A DNA stretch of 64,000 nt from SIG480 sp045636865 (GCA_045636865.1 JAZTYJ010000015.1:1-64000), one strand, 5' to 3'; shown: positions 1-8,813, counted from the first letter of the stretch. Notes: generated from the sequence alone by a model not told the origin. Program-made: numbers and translations.

Positions 1-57
1 CACGGACGTGTAAAAGAACTTGCAGAAGGCGCTCGCGAGGGCGGACTTCAGTTTTAA
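1..57 (+). CDS. rplR: 50S ribosomal protein L18, C-terminal end (partial)
   Basis: Only the last 18 codons and the TAA stop lie in the window; the gene begins upstream. The visible tail, ending AREGGLQF, matches the typical C-terminus of bacterial L18, and the gene sits directly before rpsE as in the conserved spc operon. L18 binds 5S rRNA in the large subunit. The identification rests on this short tail plus gene order. Confidence 0.85.
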   Translation, partial: HGRVKELAEGAREGGLQF

Positions 58-78
58 TCGGGAGGAGGTAAGATTTTT

Positions 79-582
79 ATGGCAGGAAGATTTGAAGAAA
101 GAAACGATGAGTTTCAGGAAAAGGTCGTATCTCTTAACCGAGTATCAAAAACAGTTAAGGGCGGTCGTATCTTTAAGTTTGCTGCACTCGTAGTTGTCGG
201 TGACGGCAAGGGTACTGTAGGCTTCGGTCTCGGTAAGGCAGCAGAAGTTCCGGATGCTATCCGCAAGGGTATTGAGGATGCAAAGAAGAACCTCGTAAAA
301 ATCGCGCTTTTGGGCACAACAATCCCGCACGAAGTAACAGGTATTTTTGGTGCAGGTAAAGTGCTTCTTAAGCCGGCAGCTCCCGGTACCGGTGTTATCG
401 CCGGCGGACCTGTTCGTGCGGTTTTGGAAGTAGCAGGTATTCGCGATATCCGTACAAAGTGCCTCCGTTCAAACAACCCGCAGAACGTTGTAGCAGCAAC
501 TATGGAGGGTCTTAAGACTCTTCGCGGTGCGGAGGAAGTTGCACTTCTTCGCGGCAAAACAGTCGAAGAAATTCAGGATTAG
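79..582 (+). CDS. rpsE: 30S ribosomal protein S5
   Basis: S5 of 167 residues, the family's usual length. The N-terminal double-stranded-RNA-binding-like fold (about residues 10-75) carries the glycine-rich stretch VVVGDGKGTVGFGLGKA, and the C-terminal domain follows to the end. S5 helps shape the decoding site and mRNA entry of the small subunit. A GGAGGAGG ribosome binding site lies 5' of the ATG. It is followed 15 bases on by rpmD, as in other spc operons. Confidence 0.98.
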   Translation: MAGRFEERNDEFQEKVVSLNRVSKTVKGGRIFKFAALVVVGDGKGTVGFGLGKAAEVPDAIRKGIEDAKKNLVKIALLGTTIPHEVTGIFGAGKVLLKPAAPGTGVIAGGPVRAVLEVAGIRDIRTKCLRSNNPQNVVAATMEGLKTLRGAEEVALLRGKTVEEIQD

Positions 583-597
583 TAGGAGGGCAAAGTC

Positions 598-777
598 GTG
601 TCTCAACTTAAAATAACACTTACCAAGAGCTTGGTAGGTAGAATTGAAAAGCACATTGCCACCGCCAAATCGCTTGGCCTCAAGAAGGTCAATAACGTTA
701 CAGTGCAGCCTGACAATGCGCAGACCAGAGGCAAGATAGCTCAGATCTCTTATCTTGTCAAGGTCGAAGAAGTTTAA
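598..777 (+). CDS. rpmD: 50S ribosomal protein L30
   Basis: A 59-residue protein starting with GTG after the ribosome binding site AGGAGG. It contains the L30 pattern: an N-terminal strand with LKITLTKSLVGR, then a helix (KHIATAKSLGLKK), then VNNVTVQPDNAQTRGKI. The length is exactly that of the short bacterial form. It lies between rpsE and rplO as expected. Confidence 0.96.
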   Translation: MSQLKITLTKSLVGRIEKHIATAKSLGLKKVNNVTVQPDNAQTRGKIAQISYLVKVEEV

Positions 778-793
778 TAGGGAGGTATAAGCT

Positions 794-1234
794 ATGAAAT
801 TGCATGAATTATCTCCCGCAGCAGGCTCTGTCAGCGATGTAAAGCGTAAGGGCAGAGGTCCGGGCTCGGGCAATGGTAAAACAGCGGGAAAAGGTCATAA
901 GGGCCAGAACGCTAGATCCGGCGGCGGTGTCCGTATAGGATTCGAAGGCGGTCAGATGCCGATGACAAGACGTCTCCCGAAGCGTGGTTTTAACAATATC
1001 TTTGCAAAGAAGTATGCAATAGTTAATGTCGAAGCTCTCAACGCATTCGACAACGGCGCTGTTGTCAGCGCAGCAGAGCTCCTTGAGAAGAAGATCATCC
1101 GTAAGGAAGAAGACGGTCTTCGCGTTCTCGGTAACGGTGAACTCACAAAGAAGCTTACAGTAAAAGCTAATGCTTTCTCCGATTCGGCAAAGGCAAAGAT
1201 TGAAGCCGCCGGAGGGAAGGTCGAGGTGGTCTAA
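794..1234 (+). CDS. rplO: 50S ribosomal protein L15
   Basis: 146 residues, full length for L15. The glycine- and basic-rich N-terminal extension (about residues 17-50, with GRGPGSGNGKTAGKGHKGQ) is the segment that threads into 23S rRNA. The C-terminal half ends KIEAAGGKVEVV, also typical. The start follows GGGAGG. The stop codon abuts the secY start with no spacer, so the ribosome binding site for secY lies inside this gene's 3' end and translation of the two is probably coupled. Confidence 0.98.
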   Translation: MKLHELSPAAGSVSDVKRKGRGPGSGNGKTAGKGHKGQNARSGGGVRIGFEGGQMPMTRRLPKRGFNNIFAKKYAIVNVEALNAFDNGAVVSAAELLEKKIIRKEEDGLRVLGNGELTKKLTVKANAFSDSAKAKIEAAGGKVEVV

Positions 1235-2533
1235 TTGTTTACTACAATTAAGAACGCATGGAAGGTACCTGAGCTTCGCAGCAAGATGTTGTTTACACTT
1301 CTCTGTCTCTTCATCTTCAGACTTGGCTCTGCAATTCCGGTTCCGTTTATAGATTCAACATTGCTTAGTGGTCTTTTTGACACATACGGCAACACAATCT
1401 TCGGATTTATGAACGTTATGTCCGGTGGTGCTTTCGAACAGGCAAAGATATTCGCGCTCTCAATTCAGCCGTATATCAATGCTTCAATCATTATGCAGCT
1501 TTTGGCAGTTGCAATTCCTGCTCTTGAGCGTCTTTCAAAAGAAGGTGGCGAAGAGGGCAAGAAGAAAATCGCATCAATCACACGCTACGTTACAATCGCT
1601 ATCGCACTTCTTCAGGGCTTTGCTTATTACTCATTGCTCAAAAACGGTGCAGGCACAGGAACAAGCTTCATTGATGCACACGGAATGAACGGCACATTGG
1701 TTGCAATTTCAATCATTGCCACATTCACAGCAGGTTCAGCATTTATTATGTGGCTTGGTGAGCAGATCACAGAGCACGGTATCGGAAACGGTATCTCAAT
1801 GATCCTTTTCGTAAGTATCATCTCTCGTGTGTTCCCCGCAGCTCAGTCACTTGTTGCTAACTACTCAAACCTTCACTGGTACGGTATCGCTGCGATAGTC
1901 ATCGTATTCCTCGCAGTTATCGCGTTCATCATCTTCTTCGATGGTGCAGAGCGCAGACTTTCCGTTCAGTATGCAAAGCGTGTAGTAGGACGCAAGATGT
2001 ATGGCGGCCGCAGCACACATTTGCCGATTAAGGTAAATATGTCAGGCGTTATGCCGATCATCTTCGCATCATCAATTGCTACATTCCCGGCTACAATCGC
2101 CGCATTCTTCCCGAACAAAAACGGTTTCTGGACATGGATGCTTGAAAACGTATTCTCACCGAACAGCTGGCCGTATGCAGTAGCATATTTGATTCTCATC
2201 GTAGCATTCAGCTACTTCTACACGGCAATTCAGTTCAACCCGACAGAGATTGCAAACAATCTCAAGAACAACGGTGGATTCCTCGCAGGCTTCCGTCCCG
2301 GTAAGCCGACTGCTGATTTCATCGCAAAGGTTATGAACAAGATCACTCTCTTCGGAGCTATCTTCCTCGGTATCATAGCTGTTCTTCCGATTTTGGTAGG
2401 ACACCTCACACCGAGCGTCAACCTTTCAATCGGCGGTACTTCAATCCTCATCGTTGTCGGTGTTGCTCTTGAAACTGTAAAGCAGCTCGAATCACAGCTT
2501 ATGATGAGAAACTATAAGGGATTCCTTGATTAG
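1235..2533 (+). CDS. secY: Preprotein translocase subunit SecY
   Basis: The channel-forming subunit of the Sec translocon, 432 residues with about ten membrane segments. Recognisable SecY blocks include FRLGSAIPVPFID near residues 29-41, the plug-region residues NVMSGGAFEQAKIFALSIQPYI, and the cytoplasmic loop QYAKRVVGRKMYGGRSTHLPIKVN that contacts the ribosome and SecA. The start is TTG immediately after the rplO stop, with AGGGAGGT-like purine-rich sequence inside rplO as the ribosome binding site. It exports the many signal-peptide proteins in this window, such as the SLH proteins. Confidence 0.98.
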   Translation: MFTTIKNAWKVPELRSKMLFTLLCLFIFRLGSAIPVPFIDSTLLSGLFDTYGNTIFGFMNVMSGGAFEQAKIFALSIQPYINASIIMQLLAVAIPALERLSKEGGEEGKKKIASITRYVTIAIALLQGFAYYSLLKNGAGTGTSFIDAHGMNGTLVAISIIATFTAGSAFIMWLGEQITEHGIGNGISMILFVSIISRVFPAAQSLVANYSNLHWYGIAAIVIVFLAVIAFIIFFDGAERRLSVQYAKRVVGRKMYGGRSTHLPIKVNMSGVMPIIFASSIATFPATIAAFFPNKNGFWTWMLENVFSPNSWPYAVAYLILIVAFSYFYTAIQFNPTEIANNLKNNGGFLAGFRPGKPTADFIAKVMNKITLFGAIFLGIIAVLPILVGHLTPSVNLSIGGTSILIVVGVALETVKQLESQLMMRNYKGFLD

Positions 2534-2547
2534 GAGGTAGCTTTCTA

Positions 2548-3195
2548 ATGAGGCTCATTCTCCTTGGCGCTCCTGGCGCAGGTAAAGGAACACAGGCAGA
2601 GATAATCTGCAAAAAACTTAACATCCCGACCATTTCAACGGGAAATATCCTTCGTGAAGCAATCAAGAATCAGACTGAACGCGGGGTGATGGCAAAATCA
2701 TTCATGGATGCAGGAAAGCTCGTTCCGGACGAAGTCGTAGTTGGCATCGTTTCAGAAAGACTTTCGGCAGACGACTGCAAAAACGGTTTCATTCTTGACG
2801 GTATGCCGAGAACAGTTGCTCAGGCAGAAGCTCTCGACAAAATGGGCGTCGAAATTGATGCTGTTGTTTCAATCGAAGTAGAAGATTCGGACATTGAAAA
2901 GCGTATGGGAGGCCGTCGCGTATGCGAGAGCTGCGGAGCGTCCTACCATATCGAACACAAAAAGCCGAAGACTGAAGGAGTCTGTGATTCTTGCGGAGGT
3001 AAGTTAGTCCTCCGTGCAGACGATGCGCCCGAAACCGTGCGCGACAGACTTTCAGTGTATCACGAGCAGACAGAGCCGCTTATCGCGTTTTACTCGGCAA
3101 AGGGCATCTTGAAAACGGTTTGTGGAAGTAACGGAATCGAAAACACCACACGCCTCATTTTTGAAGCCTTGCCTTTGAATGCGGAGCAGCACTAA
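2548..3195 (+). CDS. adk: Adenylate kinase
   Basis: Catalyses ATP + AMP <=> 2 ADP in the cytoplasm. 215 residues, the long-LID form. The P-loop GAPGAGKGT is at residues 7-15, and the AMP-site segment DGMPRT is near 84-89. The LID carries four cysteines (C126, C129, C146, C149), the structural zinc-binding form common in Gram-positive bacteria. A GGAGGT site precedes the ATG. It lies 14 bases after secY, the usual Firmicutes position. Confidence 0.98.
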   Translation: MRLILLGAPGAGKGTQAEIICKKLNIPTISTGNILREAIKNQTERGVMAKSFMDAGKLVPDEVVVGIVSERLSADDCKNGFILDGMPRTVAQAEALDKMGVEIDAVVSIEVEDSDIEKRMGGRRVCESCGASYHIEHKKPKTEGVCDSCGGKLVLRADDAPETVRDRLSVYHEQTEPLIAFYSAKGILKTVCGSNGIENTTRLIFEALPLNAEQH

Positions 3196-3234
3196 CTTCA
3201 TGTATGCAGTATTGCAAAATCTGGAGGATAAGCT

Positions 3235-3990
3235 TTGATACAAATTAAATCACAACGTGAAATAGAGCTTATGCGCTGTGCGGGACGTATAGCTGCAAAT
3301 GCTCTTGCTGCCGCAGGTCGTGCGGTGGCGCCGGGGGTTACAACCGGTGAGCTTAACGATTTAATAACGCAGTTAATTGAGAAGGACGGCGCATATCCGA
3401 GCTTTCTTGGATATGCCGGCTTTCCCGGTGCTGCATGTATATCGATAAACGACGAAGTAATCCACGGTATACCGGGAAAACGCGCTCTTCGTGAGGGTGA
3501 CCTGGTAAAGATAGACGTAGGGGCGACATATCAGGGTTATATAGGAGACTGTGCAAATACCTTCCCCGTAGGGAAGATAGACGATGAAGCGCAACGTCTT
3601 ATCGATGTAACCCGGCAGAGCTTCTATGAGGGTATAAAGTTTGCCCAAGAGGGCATGCGAGTCTCTGATATTTCTCACGCGATTCAGACTTATGTCGAAG
3701 AAAACGGATTTTCCGTAGTGCGGAAATACGTTGGACACGGTGTGGGTGCGAAATTGCATGAGGAGCCGGAGGTGCCGAATTTCGGAAGCCCCGGAAACGG
3801 AGCACGACTTGTAAGTGGTATGACACTTGCAATCGAACCGATGGTAAATCAGGGCGTATATACCGTCAAAGAGCTGAGTGATGGCTGGACCGTTAAAACA
3901 CGTGACGGGAAGCTGTCAGCCCATTATGAAAACTCGGTATTAATAACAAAGAACGGCCCGGAAATATTAACGTTGGCCGACAAAGGTTAG
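3235..3990 (+). CDS. map: Methionine aminopeptidase, type I
   Basis: Removes the initiator methionine from nascent proteins. 251 residues with the pita-bread fold. All five metal ligands are visible: D94, D105, H168, E201 and E232, plus the substrate-contacting H77 in VIHGIP. The start is TTG with GGAGG seven bases upstream; the next methionine is too far in to keep the conserved N-terminus. Its place between adk and infA is standard for Firmicutes. Confidence 0.97.
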   Translation: MIQIKSQREIELMRCAGRIAANALAAAGRAVAPGVTTGELNDLITQLIEKDGAYPSFLGYAGFPGAACISINDEVIHGIPGKRALREGDLVKIDVGATYQGYIGDCANTFPVGKIDDEAQRLIDVTRQSFYEGIKFAQEGMRVSDISHAIQTYVEENGFSVVRKYVGHGVGAKLHEEPEVPNFGSPGNGARLVSGMTLAIEPMVNQGVYTVKELSDGWTVKTRDGKLSAHYENSVLITKNGPEILTLADKG

Positions 3991-4004
3991 TAGAGGATAT
4001 AGAA

Positions 4005-4310
4005 ATGCAAGCTGATGTGGGACATATAGTTGTTTCTCTGGCGGGTCGTGATAAAGGACGACCGTTCTATGTATTGAAAACCGAAGAGAACTTCGTGTAC
4101 CTTGCAGACGGAAGCCTTCGCAAGATTGAAAATCCGAAGAAGAAAAAAGCAAAACACGTGAAAGTATTAGTCGAAGACTTCGAAAACCGTGTTTCGCAGA
4201 AAATCCGTCTTGATGAAAAGGTATTAAACAGCGAGATGCGCAAAGCGCTTATGGATTACTCCGAGGCGCACTTACAAGCAGAGGGAGGTAATTTGCTTGG
4301 CAAAAGATGA
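4005..4310 (+). CDS. KOW-domain RNA-binding protein (L14e-like)
   Basis: A basic protein of 101 residues whose first 40 residues fit a KOW motif: VGHIVVSLAGRDKGRPFYVLKT, followed by FVYLADGSLRKIENPKKKK. Proteins like this occur between map and infA in many clostridia and are annotated as KOW-domain or L14e-like RNA-binding proteins. A ribosome-linked role is likely but unproven. The 3' end overlaps the infA start by 14 bases, so the two are probably translationally coupled. Confidence 0.88.
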   Translation: MQADVGHIVVSLAGRDKGRPFYVLKTEENFVYLADGSLRKIENPKKKKAKHVKVLVEDFENRVSQKIRLDEKVLNSEMRKALMDYSEAHLQAEGGNLLGKR

Positions 4311-4515
4311 CGTGATCGAGCTCGAAGGTACCGTCATAGAGGCGCTGCCTAATGCAATGTTCCAGGTGGATATCGGGAACGGGCATAAGATTTTAGCTCA
4401 CATTTCCGGAAAACTTCGAATGAACTTCATCCGAATCCTTCCGGGAGATAAGGTAACGGTGCAGATGTCGCCGTACGATTTAACACGCGGACGCATTACA
4501 TGGCGTTCAAAGTAA
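4297..4515 (+). CDS. infA: Translation initiation factor IF-1
   Basis: 72 residues, the invariant length of IF-1. It is a single OB-fold: DVIELEGTVIEALPNAMFQV, then GHKILAHISGKLRMNFIRILPGD, then the C-terminal SPYDLTRGRITWR. IF-1 occupies the ribosomal A site during initiation. The start is TTG with GGGAGG upstream, inside the preceding KOW gene. Confidence 0.98.
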   Translation: MAKDDVIELEGTVIEALPNAMFQVDIGNGHKILAHISGKLRMNFIRILPGDKVTVQMSPYDLTRGRITWRSK

Positions 4516-4603
4516 GTGCATAAAAACCCGGGCTGTCTACCGGCAAAGACGGTTTAAGGGTGCAAATAAGAAAATTGCCGGAGAAATGGAGCTTTTTACG
4601 ATT

Positions 4604-4717
4604 ATGAAAGTTAGACCGTCGGTAAAGCCTATTTGTGAAAAGTGCAAAATCATTCGCCGTAAAGGCCGCGTAATGGTTATTTGCGACAATCCAAAGCATA
4701 AGCAGAAGCAGGGTTAA
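4604..4717 (+). CDS. rpmJ: 50S ribosomal protein L36
   Basis: A 37-residue protein, MKVRPSVKPICEKCKIIRRK and onward, with the zinc-binding residues Cys11, Cys14, Cys27 and His32 (the C+ form of L36). Its position between infA and rpsM is canonical. The ribosome binding site is weak (a GGAG about 12 bases upstream). The 88-base spacer after infA shows no other gene. Confidence 0.97.
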   Translation: MKVRPSVKPICEKCKIIRRKGRVMVICDNPKHKQKQG

Positions 4718-4754
4718 AAATTAAAACCCACATACAAAATTGGAGGTATGTAAA

Positions 4755-5123
4755 ATGGCACGTATAGCGGGAGTTGACCTTCCGAGAGAAAAGAGAGTCG
4801 AAATCGGACTCACATACATTTTCGGTATCGGAAGAAAGCGTTCAAACCAGATACTTGCTGCAACGGGAGTAAATCCTGACACACGCGTCAAGGATCTTAC
4901 CGAGGAAGAAGAAGTAAAACTTCGTGATTACATCGGCAAGACATTCGCAGTTGAAGGCGACCTTCGCCGTGAACTCGCTCTTGACATCAAGCGTCTCATC
5001 GAGATTGGTTCCTATCGCGGCTTAAGACACAGAAAGGGCCTTCCGGTTCGCGGACAGCGCTCTAAGACAAACGCAAGAACACGCAAGGGTCCGAAGAGGA
5101 CTATTGCAAACAAGAAGAAGTAA
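4755..5123 (+). CDS. rpsM: 30S ribosomal protein S13
   Basis: 122 residues, usual for S13. The N-terminal MARIAGVDLPREKRVEIGL and the basic tail QRSKTNARTRKGPKRTIANK, which reaches into the tRNA sites, are both present, with the helix-two-turns-helix signature between. The ATG at 4755 was chosen over an in-frame TTG at 4740, because GGAGG lies inside that longer version and is well spaced for the ATG. Confidence 0.98.
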   Translation: MARIAGVDLPREKRVEIGLTYIFGIGRKRSNQILAATGVNPDTRVKDLTEEEEVKLRDYIGKTFAVEGDLRRELALDIKRLIEIGSYRGLRHRKGLPVRGQRSKTNARTRKGPKRTIANKKK

Positions 5124-5137
5124 GGAGGGTATCTTAA

Positions 5138-5542
5138 ATGGCTAGTCCTAAAACAGCAAAGAAGGGTGCATCACGTAAGCGTCGTGAGCGCAAGAACATA
5201 GAAAACGGCGCAGCACATATCCGTTCCTCCTTCAACAATACAATGGTAACCATTACTGACCTCAACGGTAACGCTCTTTCATGGGCATCAAGCGGTGGCA
5301 TGGGCTTCCGCGGCTCAAGAAAGTCTACTCCGTTTGCTGCTCAGGTTGCTGCAGAAACAGCTGCAAAGGCTGCTATGGAGCATGGTCTTAAGGCAGTCGA
5401 AGTTTACGTTAAGGGTCCGGGTGCAGGCCGTGAGGCTGCTATCCGTGCACTTCAGGCAGCTGGCCTTGAAGTCAATATGATCAAAGACGTTACTCCGATT
5501 CCCCACAACGGTTGCCGTCCGCCGAAGAGAAGGCGTGTATAG
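5138..5542 (+). CDS. rpsK: 30S ribosomal protein S11
   Basis: 134 residues. Conserved S11 blocks are GAAHIRSSFNNTMVTITDLNGN and the C-terminal RNA-binding tail DVTPIPHNGCRPPKRRRV. S11 lies on the platform of the small subunit near the E site. The ribosome binding site is AGGAGGG. Order rpsM-rpsK-rpsD-rpoA-rplQ is the classic alpha operon. Confidence 0.98.
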   Translation: MASPKTAKKGASRKRRERKNIENGAAHIRSSFNNTMVTITDLNGNALSWASSGGMGFRGSRKSTPFAAQVAAETAAKAAMEHGLKAVEVYVKGPGAGREAAIRALQAAGLEVNMIKDVTPIPHNGCRPPKRRRV

Positions 5543-5563
5543 TTTTTTGGAGGTGTAAAACAA

Positions 5564-6193
5564 ATGGCAAGATATACAGGTGCTGTCTGCAGGCTCTGCC
5601 GCAGAGAAAACCAGAAACTTCACTTGAAGGGAGACCGTTGCTATACAGGCAAGTGTGCTCTTGACCGCCGTCCGGCTCAGTCACCGGGTCAGCATGGTAA
5701 GGGACGCAAGAAGTTGTCTGAATACGGTTTGCAGCTTCGTGAAAAGCAGAAGGCAAGACGCTATTATTGCGTAAGTGAGGTCCAGTTCCATAAGTACTTT
5801 GATATGGCTGTTGCAAAGCAGGGTATCACAGGTGAAAACCTCCTTCGCATTCTTGAATCACGTCTTGATAACATCGTTTACAGACTTGGTCTTGCAATGA
5901 GCCGTCCTGAGGCTCGTCAGCTCGTTAACCATGGTCATTTCACTGTAAACGGCAAGAAGGTTAATATTCCGTCCTACCTCGTGAAGGCAGGCGATGTAAT
6001 CGCACTTCGCGAGAAGAGCCGTTCACTCACAAAGTTCAAGGATGTTGCAGAAGCAAACTCTTCACGTCCCGCACCGAAGTGGCTTGACTTCAACAAGACA
6101 ACATTTGAGGCAAAAGTTATGAATCTTCCGGATAGAGCAGACATTGATCTTCCGATCGAGGAGCATCTCATCGTCGAGTTGTACTCCAAGTAA
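5564..6193 (+). CDS. rpsD: 30S ribosomal protein S4 (zinc-binding form)
   Basis: 209 residues. The N-terminal domain has the four-cysteine cluster C9-x2-C12-x13-C26-x4-C31 found in C+ S4 proteins. An S4 RNA-binding domain follows, with RLDNIVYRLGLAMSRPEARQ and GHFTVNGKKVNIPS near residues 100-135. S4 nucleates 30S assembly on 16S rRNA and in many bacteria represses its own operon; no such site could be recognised here. A 75-base spacer separates it from rpoA. Confidence 0.98.
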   Translation: MARYTGAVCRLCRRENQKLHLKGDRCYTGKCALDRRPAQSPGQHGKGRKKLSEYGLQLREKQKARRYYCVSEVQFHKYFDMAVAKQGITGENLLRILESRLDNIVYRLGLAMSRPEARQLVNHGHFTVNGKKVNIPSYLVKAGDVIALREKSRSLTKFKDVAEANSSRPAPKWLDFNKTTFEAKVMNLPDRADIDLPIEEHLIVELYSK

Positions 6194-6268
6194 GATTGCA
6201 TAAGCCCTCAGCGATGAGTGTAAATTAAACGCGGTGGCAATGCCGACTAAAAGGAGGGTATTACTTTG

Positions 6269-7219
6269 ATGATAGAAATTGAAAAGCCTCGTATTGAGTG
6301 CTTGGATGTAGTTGAAGAAGATTCTTGTTACGGTAAATTCGTAATCGAGCCCCTTGAGAGAGGCTACGGAACAACTCTCGGTAACTCACTCCGTCGAGTT
6401 CTCCTTTCCTCACTTCCGGGCGTCGCTGTCACATCTATCAAAATCGCAGGAATTGCTCATGAGTTTTCAACAATTCCGGGCGTAAAAGAAGATGTAACAG
6501 AAATCGTTCTCAACGTTAAGAAGATAGTTGCAAAGCTTCACTCGGATGAGCCTCAGACCGTTACTATCGACGTTACTGAGGAAGGCGAAGTTACAGCAGG
6601 GGATATCAACACAAATGCTGATATTGAAATCCTCAATCCTGAGCTTCACATTGCAACAATCGGAGCAGGCGCATCTCTTTCTATGGAGCTTACGTTCTCT
6701 CACGGAAGAGGTTACGTTTCAGCTGAGCGCAATAAGCAGCCTCAGGCACCGATTGGTGTTCTTCCGGTGGACTCTATCTACACACCTGTTCATAAGGTGA
6801 ACTACTATGTCGAAAACACTCGTGTTGGTAACATGACTGACTACGACAAGCTCACCATTGAAGTATGGACAAACAAGACAATTTCTGCACGTGATGCTAT
6901 TTCTTACAGTGCAAAGATTTTAAACGATCATCTCTCACTCTTTGTTGATTTGTCAGAAGATATCGGCAACACATCTACTGTTGTTGAGAAGGCTGATGAT
7001 GAGCGCATCGCAGTTCTTGAGATGACAATTGAGGAGCTCGATCTTTCTGTTCGTTCCTTCAACTGCTTAAAGCGTGCAGGAATCAACACGGTTGAGGATC
7101 TCATTCGCAAAACTCAGGAGGATATGATGAAGGTCAGAAACCTTGGTAATAAGTCTCTTGAGGAAGTTATCAATAAACTTGATTCGATGGGACTCGCACT
7201 TGCAAGTGAGGACAACTAA
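6269..7219 (+). CDS. rpoA: DNA-directed RNA polymerase subunit alpha
   Basis: 316 residues with both alpha domains. The N-terminal dimerisation domain contains EPLERGYGTTLGNSLRRVLL at about residues 29-48. The C-terminal domain contains IEELDLSVRSFNCLKRAGI and VRNLGNKSLEEV, which contact UP elements and activators. A TTG directly before the ATG could also serve; the ATG keeps the usual MIEIEKP start and sits 10 bases after GGAGGG. Confidence 0.98.
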   Translation: MIEIEKPRIECLDVVEEDSCYGKFVIEPLERGYGTTLGNSLRRVLLSSLPGVAVTSIKIAGIAHEFSTIPGVKEDVTEIVLNVKKIVAKLHSDEPQTVTIDVTEEGEVTAGDINTNADIEILNPELHIATIGAGASLSMELTFSHGRGYVSAERNKQPQAPIGVLPVDSIYTPVHKVNYYVENTRVGNMTDYDKLTIEVWTNKTISARDAISYSAKILNDHLSLFVDLSEDIGNTSTVVEKADDERIAVLEMTIEELDLSVRSFNCLKRAGINTVEDLIRKTQEDMMKVRNLGNKSLEEVINKLDSMGLALASEDN

Positions 7220-7261
7220 TGTCCCACTTGCAGCCGGTCCATTATAAAAGGAGGTATTACA

Positions 7262-7603
7262 ATGCCCGGAACACGTAAGCTTGGACGTACCACTGACGCA
7301 CGTATGGCAATGCTTCGCGCAATGGTTACGTATTTGCTTGAAAACGGAAAAATTGAAACAACGCTTATGCGTGCAAAGGAAGTTCGTCCTCTTACCGAGA
7401 AGATGATTACTCTCGGAAAGACAAACACTCTCCACAATAAGCGTCAGGCTCTTGCTTTTATCACTAAAGAAGATGTTGTCAAAAAGCTTTTTGACGAAAT
7501 CTCTCCGAAGTATGCAGAGCGCAACGGCGGTTATTGCAGAATCACAAAGCTCGGCCCGCGCCGCGGTGACTGTGCAGAGATGGCAATAATCGAGCTTATC
7601 TAA
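7262..7603 (+). CDS. rplQ: 50S ribosomal protein L17
   Basis: 113 residues, the short bacterial form. It begins MPGTRKLGRTTDARMAMLR and has the conserved ENGKIETTLMRAKEVRPLTEKMI. L17 lies near the exit tunnel. It is the last gene of the operon and is followed at once by a strong terminator. Confidence 0.98.
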   Translation: MPGTRKLGRTTDARMAMLRAMVTYLLENGKIETTLMRAKEVRPLTEKMITLGKTNTLHNKRQALAFITKEDVVKKLFDEISPKYAERNGGYCRITKLGPRRGDCAEMAIIELI

Positions 7604-7615
7604 CATATTAACGCA

Positions 7616-7662
7616 AAAGGATTACCTCAGAGTTTCAAGCCTCTGAAGTAATCCTTTTTTTC
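7616..7662 (+). terminator. Rho-independent terminator of the ribosomal operon
   Basis: The stem AAGGATTACCTCAGAG pairs with CTCTGAAGTAATCCTT (one mismatch) around a short loop and is followed by a run of seven T. It lies 13 bases after the rplQ stop and separates the operon from the oppositely transcribed NTPase gene. Confidence 0.93.
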
Positions 7663-7667
7663 TGTTT

Positions 7668-8729
7668 CTAATTAAAAATCTTATCAGAAAGCTCATTAGC
7701 AAGCGCGTAAATCGAGTCAAAAGCAATATGCGGATTATAGATATCTTCAAGCTTGTCGTGAAGCTCTTTTGCTTTACAAAGAATTGAGCAGGCACGGTCT
7801 ATAAAACTCTCGCGCAAACGTCGAAGCTCGCGCATCTTCGCGCGATCATCAGGCTCCATCAGCTTTTCAATCGTTGCATCAAGCCGTATTTTGCGGTCAT
7901 ATGGGATGTCGATCTTCAGACTGCGGGACGACGTGAGAAAAGCAAGCGAAAGTGTCGGGATGATAAGATGAGAAAATTGGCTCGGATTTAGCGGATTTCT
8001 GCAGACAATAACCTGATGACCGGATGCGGCGAATGAATCCTTTAAAGAAGACAGGAGAAAGTGCGAAAGCCCGTATGAATCCTCGATGATATAAGTGCGG
8101 TTAAAAGTCGTTTCTTCGCTGTTTAAAAGGCTTATGTAGCCTTTGGGAGAAATTGCCTCCGTGAAACGGTTGTATATGCCGCAGGATGCTCCTTTTTCGT
8201 TTATTTCGCGCTTTGCTATACCGCGTGCCTTCTTTTTTAAATATTCGATATTTACGACCTTTAAGCCTGCGTCAAAGAGCTCGTCGTCAAGCTGCTTTGC
8301 ACAATGTGTCATGCGATAAATGTGTTTGAAGTAGTCTGAATACTCATTTTTTACGCTTATGATATCATCTTTTTTCTCTTTTATCGCATCAACATCTGCA
8401 AAGCTACCAAGGTTTACATACTCCTCAACCGCAAGCGGATATTTCGGCTCGACTATATGAGGTGATGTACCGTCTACAACCGCGATTTTTAAGGTCGGGA
8501 GGACTATTCCGTCGAGCGAATCGGGGTCGGATGAGCAAAAAATCTTTTCAACAGGAAGATTTTTATCTTCAGCTCTTTTCATAATGCGTCGCATAAAAGA
8601 GGACTTTCCGCTGCCCGGACCACCCTTGAGAATATATACACTTTTTGTATCGTTTAAATCAGTAAGTTCATCGTATAGCGAATAAAAACCGTTTCCTGAG
8701 TTAGCTCCCAGAAAAAAAGAAGAAAACAT
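7668..8729 (-). CDS. P-loop NTPase (PRK06851-like), function unknown
   Basis: 353 residues. It opens with FFLGANSGNGFYSLYDEL and a Walker A motif GGPGSGKSS at about residues 36-44, a pattern I associate with the uncharacterised PRK06851 family of Firmicutes ATPases. Those often carry two nucleotide-binding halves; the second half here (GYISLLNSEETTFNRTYIIEDSYGLS) has no intact P-loop. The C-terminal 80 residues are helical and charged. A GGAGGG site precedes the ATG. No partner gene points to a function. Confidence 0.75.
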   Translation of the reverse strand: MFSSFFLGANSGNGFYSLYDELTDLNDTKSVYILKGGPGSGKSSFMRRIMKRAEDKNLPVEKIFCSSDPDSLDGIVLPTLKIAVVDGTSPHIVEPKYPLAVEEYVNLGSFADVDAIKEKKDDIISVKNEYSDYFKHIYRMTHCAKQLDDELFDAGLKVVNIEYLKKKARGIAKREINEKGASCGIYNRFTEAISPKGYISLLNSEETTFNRTYIIEDSYGLSHFLLSSLKDSFAASGHQVIVCRNPLNPSQFSHLIIPTLSLAFLTSSRSLKIDIPYDRKIRLDATIEKLMEPDDRAKMRELRRLRESFIDRACSILCKAKELHDKLEDIYNPHIAFDSIYALANELSDKIFN

Positions 8730-8813
8730 AATAAATCCCTCCGAAAGTGCTTTGTTATAGAGTATGCAGATAAAAAAGACCTTGACACGGAGAGTAAGTA
8801 CAATTTAAAAATA

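Noticed and set aside
469..873. 134-residue reading frame on the minus strand
   Set aside because: Lies across rpsE, rpmD and rplO on the opposite strand, has no ribosome binding site and no family resemblance; a shadow of real genes.
4516..4603. Extra gene or attenuator between infA and rpmJ
   Set aside because: The 88-base spacer has small inverted repeats but no credible reading frame and no T-run.
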